A stretch of 5,476 nt of DNA, from NCBI GenBank assembly GCA_903916165.1, contig CAIWVR010000261.1:1-5476 (forward strand), in the 5' to 3' direction. The stretch's first letter is position 1. Each line of letters begins with the position of its first letter. The position numbers and the translations under genes were made by a program. Shown here in pieces: positions 1 through 4,951 of this stretch. A model generated the notes under the pieces. The model was not told where the DNA came from. It ran no database searches and saw only the letters and a program-made list of their open reading frames with translations. This DNA comes from an uncultured Hyphomicrobiales bacterium (GTDB lineage Bacteria > Pseudomonadota > Alphaproteobacteria > Rhizobiales > Beijerinckiaceae).

Positions 1-357
1 GAGTCGCGCGCGCAGGCGGGCGTGCATGTCATTGGTGACGCGGCGGTGGCGGGCGGCATGCCGAAGTCGGCCTTCGCCGCCAATGCGCAAGCCAAAGCCT
101 GCGCGCAGGCCATCGCGCTGATGCTGCGCGGTCGGCAGGCACCCGAGCCCAAGCTCATCAACACCTGCTATTCTCTGGTGGCACCCGATTACGGGATTTC
201 GGTCGCGGGGGTTTACGCGCCAGCCAAGGGCCTGCTCACCGATATTGCAGGCGCGGGCGGCGTCAGCCCGGCCCATGCGCCAGCCTCGGTGCGCGCGGCG
301 GAAGCCGCTTATGCCGAAGGCTGGTACACGACAATCACGGCGGAAGTGTTCGGCTAG
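1..357 (+). CDS. soxF: SoxF/FccB-type flavocytochrome c sulfide dehydrogenase flavoprotein, C-terminal part (5' end outside window)
   Basis: This is the last 118 residues of an FAD-dependent sulfide:cytochrome c oxidoreductase, a periplasmic flavoprotein that oxidises sulfide or, in Sox systems, is thought to reactivate SoxYZ. The frame is open from base 1 and stops at TAG 355-357. Visible residues 8-14 (VHVIGDA) form the second FAD-contacting motif, followed by AGGMPKSAFAANAQAKACA, the usual continuation in this family. Residues 54-58 (NTCYS) hold the cysteine that in the Allochromatium FccB structure pairs with an upstream cysteine in a redox-active disulfide; the partner lies outside the window. 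The APDYGISVAGVY stretch after it is also typical. The gene stops 2 bases before soxX, so it belongs to the sox operon. That placement favours the name soxF, but fccB is equally defensible from sequence alone. A cytochrome partner (soxE/fccA) cannot be seen here. Confidence 0.9.
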   Translation, partial: ESRAQAGVHVIGDAAVAGGMPKSAFAANAQAKACAQAIALMLRGRQAPEPKLINTCYSLVAPDYGISVAGVYAPAKGLLTDIAGAGGVSPAHAPASVRAAEAAYAEGWYTTITAEVFG

Positions 358-359
358 AG

Positions 360-824
360 ATGCGCAGGCTCGCGACAATCCTCTTTCTGGCAATAATCTC
401 GACGGGTGCCCTCGCCCAGGCCCTGGCCCCCTATACGATCGAGAACGGCGAGATCGCGCGCTCCCTCACCGGCCAGCCCGGCAATCCCGCGCAGGGCCGC
501 AAGATCGTCGCCGAGCGGCAAAAGGGGCTGTGCCTGCTCTGCCATGCCGGGCCATTCCCCGAGGAACGCTTTCAGGGCGATCTGGCACCCACCCTCATGG
601 GCGTGGGCGCGCGGATGTCGGAGGGTGCGCTGCGGCTGCGCATGGTGGATGGCGCGAACGTGAACCCGGACACGATCATGCCAGCCTATTATCGCATTGA
701 TGGATTGACGCGTGTCGCGCCCGCCGTGCGGGGCAAGCCGCTGCTCGATGCGCAGGAGATTGAAGATGTCGTCGCCTGGCTTCTCACGCTCAAGGACGAC
801 GGCGCACCAGGACGCTTGAAATGA
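360..824 (+). CDS. soxX: SoxX, monohaem c-type cytochrome subunit of SoxAX
   Basis: This encodes a 154-residue periplasmic cytochrome c that pairs with SoxA to form SoxAX, which oxidatively joins thiosulfate to the SoxY carrier cysteine and passes electrons on to other cytochromes. Residues 1-19 are a Sec signal peptide: a basic start (MRR), a hydrophobic core, and a likely cut after ALA. The haem site is C58-L-L-C61-H62, and Met107 in TIMPAYY is the likely distal ligand. The NPAQGRKIVAERQKGLC segment before the haem and the C-terminal GKPLLDAQEIEDVVAWLLTL helix match the SoxX family. The ATG at 360 lies 2 bases after the flavoprotein stop, with no strong Shine-Dalgarno, which suggests coupled translation. 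The stop overlaps the soxY start in ATGA. Length is slightly short but normal for alphaproteobacterial SoxX. Confidence 0.95.
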   Translation: MRRLATILFLAIISTGALAQALAPYTIENGEIARSLTGQPGNPAQGRKIVAERQKGLCLLCHAGPFPEERFQGDLAPTLMGVGARMSEGALRLRMVDGANVNPDTIMPAYYRIDGLTRVAPAVRGKPLLDAQEIEDVVAWLLTLKDDGAPGRLK

Positions 825-1285
825 ACGATGCACAGGGACGAGGCTTGACGAGACGGAGCGCGCTGGCGGCCAGTGCGGGCGCAATGTGCTTTGCTTTCGC
901 GAGCCCAGCGCGCGCCACGCCCGAGAAAATGCAGGATGTCATCAAGGCCTTCACCGGCGGCAAGTCTGTCACAGAAGGCCGCGTGACATTCGAGATCACT
1001 TTGCTGGTCGAGAATGGCAATTCAGTGCCGCTCAGCGTGCAGGTGGAAAGCCCGATGAAAGCCCAGGATCACGTGACGCGCATCGGCATATTCAATGAAA
1101 AAAACCCGCTGCCAGATGTGGCGATCTTCCACCTGACGCCGCGCTGCGGGCGCGCGCAGGTCGCCACCCGCATGCGGCTGAATGATTCGCAAATGATCAC
1201 CGCCATTGCGGAAATGTCGGATGGCACCTTCTGGAGCGCGACGAGCGAAGTCATCGTCACGCTGCCTGCCTGCGTGGAGGAATAA
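821..1285 (+). CDS. soxY: SoxY, sulfur carrier protein with atypical C-terminal arm
   Basis: This encodes the 154-residue SoxY subunit of the periplasmic SoxYZ carrier, on which thiosulfate-derived sulfur is bound to a C-terminal cysteine and processed by SoxAX, SoxB and SoxCD. Arg11-Arg12 followed by a hydrophobic stretch and a likely cut after ARA (residue 32) form a Tat signal, as expected for SoxY, which carries SoxZ along during export. The immunoglobulin-like core (residues about 50-148) shows VENGNSVPLSVQVESPM and a NPLPDVAIFHLTP-type strand. The odd point is the end: residues 149-154 read PACVEE, so Cys151 is present but the usual GGCGG arm is not. A second cysteine, Cys109, sits in TPRCGRAQ, where a serine would be more typical. 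An AGGA at 809-812, 8 bases before the ATG, is a possible ribosome binding site, and the start overlaps the soxX stop. Family identity is secure; carrier competence is inferred from Cys151. Confidence 0.93.
   Translation: MNDAQGRGLTRRSALAASAGAMCFAFASPARATPEKMQDVIKAFTGGKSVTEGRVTFEITLLVENGNSVPLSVQVESPMKAQDHVTRIGIFNEKNPLPDVAIFHLTPRCGRAQVATRMRLNDSQMITAIAEMSDGTFWSATSEVIVTLPACVEE
1276..1280 (+). promoter_or_regulatory. Ribosome binding site of soxZ inside the soxY 3' end
   Basis: A perfect GGAGG lies 5 bases before the soxZ ATG and inside the last codons of soxY (Val-Glu-Glu). It is the best Shine-Dalgarno match in the operon. It fixes the soxZ start and means that the bases coding for the SoxY C-terminal tail are also under translational constraint. 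Confidence 0.75.
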
Positions 1286-1609
1286 ATGGCCACGCGCGCT
1301 CTCATCAACATCCCGAAAGGCGCCAGACGCGGCGACATTGTCGAGATCAAGACGCTGCTCTCGCATCCGATGGAGACCGGCTTTCGCACTGGCATGGACG
1401 GCCAGCTCGTGCCGCGCGACATCATCGAAAAATTCGTCTGCACATATAATGGCGAAGTGGTGTTTTCTGCCGACCTGCATCCGGCCATCACGGCCAATCC
1501 ATTCATCTCCTTCACGACGGTCGCGATGGAGAGCGGCGCGCTTGTCTTTGCCTGGACCGACAATCACGGGCAGACGCAGGTCCAGACGGCCCGGATCGAT
1601 GTGGCGTAG
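1286..1609 (+). CDS. soxZ: SoxZ, partner subunit of the SoxYZ sulfur carrier
   Basis: This encodes a 107-residue, full-length SoxZ. SoxZ binds SoxY and presents its C-terminal arm to the other Sox enzymes; it carries no signal peptide and is exported through the Tat signal of SoxY, consistent with what is seen here. Family hallmarks in order: an N-terminal ALINIPKGARRGDIVEIKTL strand pair, the SHPMETG motif at about residues 27-33, DGQLVPRDIIEKFVCTYNGE, FSADLHPAITANPF, and a C-terminal FAWTDNHG with a closing RIDVA. The ATG follows the soxY TAA with no gap and has a GGAGG 5 bases upstream. The TAG stop lies inside soxA, an 11-base overlap. No unusual residues were noticed. Confidence 0.96.
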   Translation: MATRALINIPKGARRGDIVEIKTLLSHPMETGFRTGMDGQLVPRDIIEKFVCTYNGEVVFSADLHPAITANPFISFTTVAMESGALVFAWTDNHGQTQVQTARIDVA

Positions 1610-2366
1610 CACGCGGCTGGCCAGCCTCGTCCTGCTGCTGGCCGCGACCGCCGCCGCAGCGCAGGACCAGCGCCGGTCGGGTTTCGACGATATGGGTCGC
1701 GACACGCAGGCGATGCAAAAGGACGATCTCGCCAACCCCGGCATGCTGAGCGCGCTCGAGGGCGAAACCCTGTGGAACACGCCAAACGGCACCAGCGGCA
1801 CATCCTGCGCCGCCTGCCATGGCGATGCGGCCACCAGCATGAAGGGCGTCGCCGCCCGCTATCCGGCCTATGAGGCGAGCCAGGCTCGGGCCGTCGATCT
1901 CGCCGGGCGCATCGACCTGTGCCGGGAGACCCAACAGCAGGCCAAAGCACTTCCCCGCGAAGCCCGCGAGACCATCGGGCTTGCGACATATATAGGCTTG
2001 CAATCGCGCGGCCTGCCCGTCGCCCCGTCGGACGATCCGCGTCTGGCACCCGTCCGCGCGCAGGGCAAGGCGCTCTTCACGCAGCGGCTGGGCCAGCTCA
2101 ACTTTTCCTGCGCGCAATGTCACGACGACAATGCCGGACGCCATCTCGCGGCCGCACCGATCCCGCAAGCCCATCCCACAGGCTATCCGCTCTACCGGCT
2201 GGAATGGCAGGCGACAGGCTCGCTGCAACGGCGCCTGCGCAATTGCATGGTGGGCGTGCGTGCCGAGCCGTTCAGCTACGGCTCGGCGGAATTCCTTGCA
2301 CTGGAGCTCTACCTGATGGACCGTGCCGCTGGCATGCCCATCGAGACGCCCGCCGTGCGGCCTTGA
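1599..2366 (+). CDS. soxA: SoxA, dihaem c-type cytochrome subunit of SoxAX
   Basis: This encodes a 255-residue periplasmic dihaem cytochrome. It is the catalytic subunit of SoxAX, which forms the disulfide-type bond between thiosulfate and SoxY. The open frame runs far upstream, but the ATG at 1599 is chosen because it gives a clean signal peptide: MWRSTR, a hydrophobic core, and a cut after AAAA near residue 21. Haem sites are C70-A-A-C73-H74 and C171-A-Q-C174-H175. Cys108 in RIDLCR and Cys216 in NCMVGVRAEPF fit the thiolate axial ligands; in the Rhodovulum structure the second is a modified (persulfide) cysteine at the active site. Two haem sites place this with Rhodovulum/Paracoccus-type SoxA, not the single-haem form. 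It overlaps soxZ by 11 bases. It is the last sox gene in this direction, and no soxB follows. Confidence 0.95.
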   Translation: MWRSTRLASLVLLLAATAAAAQDQRRSGFDDMGRDTQAMQKDDLANPGMLSALEGETLWNTPNGTSGTSCAACHGDAATSMKGVAARYPAYEASQARAVDLAGRIDLCRETQQQAKALPREARETIGLATYIGLQSRGLPVAPSDDPRLAPVRAQGKALFTQRLGQLNFSCAQCHDDNAGRHLAAAPIPQAHPTGYPLYRLEWQATGSLQRRLRNCMVGVRAEPFSYGSAEFLALELYLMDRAAGMPIETPAVRP

Positions 2367-2566
2367 AGTCTCAGGATTTCTGTAATCTGGCGCGGGCCGA
2401 CATTAGACTTTTATCGCCCCCTATGGCGCATGAGCCGCGAAGGTTGTCGCCCGTTCGCCGGGCTGAGCCAGAACCGCCCTCACCATTGGAAACGCAAGCT
2501 TCTAATAGGGCCAGCAGGTGGAGCTGGTGATCGGCTACACGCCCGGCGGCGGCCATTGCGGTTGCG

Positions 2567-2704
2567 ATGAAGCAGGATAGGCAGATGGGTGTCACCGACG
2601 GCTCCTATCAGGCCACGCTGAAGGCCAATGGTGTGGAGTGCCGGATGGACGAAAAATGGGACCACAAGGGTACCGATGCGGACACGACCACGTCCGTCGT
2701 CTGA
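2567..2704 (+). pseudogene. Short ORF or 3' remnant of an unknown gene
   Basis: An ATG-to-TGA frame of 45 codons encodes a hydrophilic peptide with a GVTDGSYQATLKANGVECRM section and a KWDHKGTDADTTTSVV end. I do not recognise it. Roughly 80% of its codons end in G or C, like the true genes around it, and a strong terminator begins 11 bases after its stop, so it looks like the end of a real transcription unit. No convincing ribosome binding site precedes the ATG. The same frame continues upstream only to a TGA at 2528-2530. A neighbouring frame (2509-2580) reads GQQVELVIGYTPGGG before its own stop, so a frameshifted or truncated larger gene is possible. The rest of the stretch 2367-2566 shows no gene, RNA or clear promoter. 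It could equally be a small intact protein gene. Confidence 0.35.
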
Positions 2705-2715
2705 CAAAATGCAAG

Positions 2716-2741
2716 AAGGCCTCGAAAACGGGGCCTTTTTT
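2716..2741 (+). terminator. Strong rho-independent terminator
   Basis: The arms AAGGCCTCG (2716-2724) and CGGGGCCTT (2729-2737) form a 9-base-pair stem with one G-T wobble and an AAAA tetraloop. The right arm ends in a run of six T (2736-2741). The T-run orientation fits plus-strand transcripts, so it would end the short ORF unit and any read-through from soxA. Five of the six T residues have no matching A-run on the other side, so it is probably mainly one-directional. Confidence 0.85.
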
Positions 2742-2829
2742 CGTCATTGCGAGGAGCGACGCGGCAATCCATCTTCTGTGGCTGTTGCTAGATGGATTGC
2801 TTCGTCGCTTCGGCTCCTCGCAATGACGA
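2741..2829. repeat. Long imperfect palindromic repeat of a dispersed type
   Basis: The left arm 2741-2773 (beginning TCGTCATTGCGAGGAG and ending CAATCCATC) is the inverted counterpart of the right arm 2791-2829 (beginning GATGGATTGC and ending CTCGCAATGACGA), with a 17-base spacer. The outer 16 bases and the inner 9 match; the middle of the arms differs by small insertions. The sequence resembles an extragenic palindrome widespread in bacterial genomes, whose translation gives the familiar 'ARSEATKQS' pseudo-peptide. It lies between two convergent transcription units, where a long hairpin could stop or protect transcripts from both sides. Its copy number cannot be judged from one window. Confidence 0.8.
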
Positions 2830-2877
2830 GGTCTCCGCGACGGAAGGTGCCCAGCTGACCAAAGCCCTTGCCCCCTC

Positions 2878-2907
2878 CTCCCATCACAGCAGCTGCGGCG
2901 ATGGGAG
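2878..2907. repeat. Perfect 8-bp inverted repeat after the helicase gene
   Basis: CTCCCATC (2878-2885) and GATGGGAG (2900-2907) form a perfect 8-base-pair stem around a 14-base interior that itself contains the palindrome GCAGCTGC. It sits 26 bases beyond the helicase stop, so it could help end or stabilise the minus-strand transcript. No T-run follows on that strand, so it is not a standard rho-independent terminator. Confidence 0.4.
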
Positions 2908-2932
2908 CAGAACGGGCAACCTTGAGTGTGGT

Positions 2933-4825
2933 TCAATCCGCAGGACGTTCCTTGCGGAATTTCGGCTTGCTGGCGGCGTCATATTTCGGACGATCCGCGC
3001 GGGGGGCGTCGCCGAATTTCGGCTTCTTGTCATATTTTGGCTTGTCGACGCCAGGCTTGTCGAACTTCGGCTTGTCGAACTTCGGCTTGTCGAACTTCGG
3101 CTTGTCGGAAAACTTCTTGGCGAAGGCCGGCTTGTCAGCCGATCCCGGGCCATCGGCCCGCGAAATATTGACGTCCTGCTGGCCGTTCTTGGCACCGCCG
3201 GGCCGCATCATGGCTTCGGCAAAGGCCGCCGCATGTTCGGCGGACACCTCGAACTTGGTCTCCTTGTCGAAGATGCGAATGGCGCCGATTGCCTCGCGCG
3301 ACACCTGGCCGCGCTTGCAGATCATCGGCAGGACCCATTTCGGATCGGCATTGTCCTTGCGGCCAATGTCGAGCCGGAACCAGACGCCGTCGCCACGATG
3401 GCGCAGGGGCGCGCTCGGGCCACGCTCGGGCGACGAGGGATCGCGCGGGCTGCGCTCGATCCGCGAGGTGACCGCGCGCGAATCGCGACCGAAACCCGGA
3501 TCGGAGACATCTTCCGGTGCCGGCAGGCGCGAACGGTAGATGCGCACCAGCGCAGCCGCCACATCCTCGGGCGACCGCTCGGCAAGAAGCGCGCGGGCGA
3601 GGACGAGATCCTCCTCCGTATTCTCCTCGTTCAGCAACTCGTCCTTGATCATGCGTTCCTGGTCGAGCTTGCGCACGTCCTCGGCGGACGGCGGACCGCC
3701 CCATTCCGGCTGCACGCCCGCGTCGACGAGCAGACGCTCGGCCTTGCGGCGACGCGACACCGGCACCAGCAGGACCGCAATGCCCTTGCGGCCCGCACGG
3801 CCGGTCCGGCCCGAGCGATGCTTCAGAATTTCGGCGTCATTGGGCAGTTCGGCATGGATGACGAGATTGAGGTTGGGCAGATCGATGCCGCGCGCAGCAA
3901 CATCCGTCGCCACGCAGATGCGCGCACGGCCGTCACGCAGGGCTTGCAGCGCATGGTTGCGCTCGTTCTGCGACAGCTCGCCCGACAGGGCGACCGCGCC
4001 GAAGCCGCGCTCCAGCAGGGCTGAATGCATGTGACGCACGGATTCACGCGTGTTGCAGAACACCAGCGCGCCGGGTGATTCGTAAAAGCGCAGCAGGTTG
4101 ACGGTGACGTGCTCGATCTCGTGCGGCATCACGCGCAGCGCGCGATAGTCGATGTCGGCATGGACCTGGTCGCCGCCACCCACTTCGATGCGCAGCGCGT
4201 TTTTCTGGTAGTCGCGCGCCAGCTTCACGATGCCCGATGGCAGCGTCGCGGAGAACAGGAGCGTGCGGCGCTCGGATGGCGTCGCCTTCATGATCGCTTC
4301 GAGATCCTCGCGGAACCCCAGATCAAGCATTTCGTCGGCTTCATCGAGGATGAGCGCGCGCAATTGCGAGACGTTGAGGCCGTTGCGTTCGATGTGATCG
4401 CGCAGGCGGCCCGGCGTGCCGACGACAATGTGGCAGCCCTGCTGCAGAAGCTGGCGTTCGCGGCGCGCGTCCATGCCGCCGACGCAAGCGACGACGCGGC
4501 CCTTGGCGCCGGCATAAAGCCAGGTCAGTTCACGATGCACCTGCAGCGCGAGTTCGCGCGTCGGGGCAACGACGAGGGCCAGCGGCGCGCTGGCATAGGC
4601 AAGCGTTTCGGCGTCGCCCAGAAGCGTCGGCGCAATGGCGAGGCCATAGGCCACCGTCTTGCCGGAGCCCGTCTGGGCGGAGACAAGAAGATCGCGCTCG
4701 CTGGTCTCAGCTTCGAGAACGGCAAGCTGGACGGGCGTGGGATCGTTATAGTCACGCGCAGCGAGAGCACGCGCGAGGCTCGGATTGGTCGCGGGGAATG
4801 GCAAGAACTGGAAACCTTCGGTCAC
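2933..4825 (-). CDS. DEAD-box ATP-dependent RNA helicase with DbpA-type RNA-binding domain
   Basis: This encodes a 630-residue cytoplasmic RNA helicase that unwinds short RNA duplexes using ATP, probably in ribosome assembly or RNA turnover. Core motifs in order: Q motif (PTPVQ, 29-33), motif I SAQTGSGKT (49-57), Ia PTRELALQ (88-95), Ib TPGRL (137-141), II DEAD (161-164), III SAT (192-194), IV LVFCNTR (254-260), V ATDVAARGID (306-315) and VI HRSGRTGRAGRKG (336-348). An acidic helical linker (about 380-440) follows, then a DbpA-like RNA-binding fold (about 479-540, GVWFRLDIGRKDNADPKWVL). The tail (565-630) is basic and repetitive (DKPKF). The chosen start is GTG; no other in-frame start codon exists upstream before a TAG, and no clear ribosome binding site is visible. 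The domain plan fits DeaD/CsdA- or DbpA-like proteins; the exact orthologue cannot be fixed here. Confidence 0.95.
   Translation of the reverse strand: MTEGFQFLPFPATNPSLARALAARDYNDPTPVQLAVLEAETSERDLLVSAQTGSGKTVAYGLAIAPTLLGDAETLAYASAPLALVVAPTRELALQVHRELTWLYAGAKGRVVACVGGMDARRERQLLQQGCHIVVGTPGRLRDHIERNGLNVSQLRALILDEADEMLDLGFREDLEAIMKATPSERRTLLFSATLPSGIVKLARDYQKNALRIEVGGGDQVHADIDYRALRVMPHEIEHVTVNLLRFYESPGALVFCNTRESVRHMHSALLERGFGAVALSGELSQNERNHALQALRDGRARICVATDVAARGIDLPNLNLVIHAELPNDAEILKHRSGRTGRAGRKGIAVLLVPVSRRRKAERLLVDAGVQPEWGGPPSAEDVRKLDQERMIKDELLNEENTEEDLVLARALLAERSPEDVAAALVRIYRSRLPAPEDVSDPGFGRDSRAVTSRIERSPRDPSSPERGPSAPLRHRGDGVWFRLDIGRKDNADPKWVLPMICKRGQVSREAIGAIRIFDKETKFEVSAEHAAAFAEAMMRPGGAKNGQQDVNISRADGPGSADKPAFAKKFSDKPKFDKPKFDKPKFDKPGVDKPKYDKKPKFGDAPRADRPKYDAASKPKFRKERPAD
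3026..3106. repeat. 15-bp tandem repeat in the helicase 3' end
   Basis: Five period-15 units run from 3026 to 3100, with a partial sixth to 3106. The three units at 3056-3070, 3071-3085 and 3086-3100 are identical (CTTGTCGAACTTCGG on the plus strand); the two at 3026-3055 are degenerate. On the coding strand each unit gives Asp-Lys-Pro-Lys-Phe or a close variant (DKPGV, DKPKY). The period is a multiple of three, so gain or loss of units keeps the frame and only changes the length of the basic tail. Confidence 0.9.
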
Positions 4826-4866
4826 TGCGGCGCGGAACAGGACCGGATTCGGCCATAGCGCTCGCG

Positions 4867-4882
4867 GGCGGATTGATCCGCC
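4867..4882. repeat. Short perfect palindrome in the msrQ-helicase gap
   Basis: GGCGGATTGATCCGCC is a perfect 16-base palindrome except for its central two bases, and can fold as a 6- to 7-base-pair hairpin. It lies about 40 bases before the helicase GTG and about 70 bases after the msrQ-like stop. No T-run follows on either strand. It may be a leader hairpin, a protein-binding site or chance in a GC-rich gap; nothing decides between these. I see no convincing promoter in the rest of the 126-base gap. Confidence 0.3.
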
Positions 4883-4951
4883 GAGTGCTGGCTACATACG
4901 CCCCCTTGATGAGAAAAGCCAGCGCGGGCCAGCTCTGCGACGAAGAGCGCG

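Noticed and set aside
1206..1598. Upstream extension of the soxA frame, giving a 386-residue protein
   Set aside because: The extra 131 residues are antisense-like Arg/Ser-rich sequence overlapping soxY and soxZ. The ATG at 1599 gives a clean signal peptide and the usual SoxA length.
1022..1840. A 272-codon open frame on the minus strand across soxY, soxZ and soxA
   Set aside because: It lies opposite three well-identified genes, is rich in Arg/His/Ala as expected of a shadow frame, and ends inside soxY with no family features.
2371..2595. A 74-codon minus-strand frame in the intergenic region
   Set aside because: No ribosome binding site or family resemblance, and it overlaps the short plus-strand ORF, whose codon use and terminator give the better case.
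2741..2829. CRISPR array or tRNA gene
   Set aside because: There are only two inverted arms with one spacer, no direct repeats, and no cloverleaf with anticodon and acceptor stems.
2628..2858. Short frames across the palindrome with a CEERRGNPSS-like peptide
   Set aside because: This peptide is the translation of a dispersed palindromic repeat and is a well-known source of spurious gene calls.
2792..4024. A 410-codon open frame on the plus strand, antisense to the helicase
   Set aside because: It starts inside the palindromic repeat and runs opposite a helicase that has every DEAD-box motif. Its translation is low-complexity (LVELRLVELRL from the tandem repeat) with no recognisable domain; long antisense frames are common in GC-rich genes.
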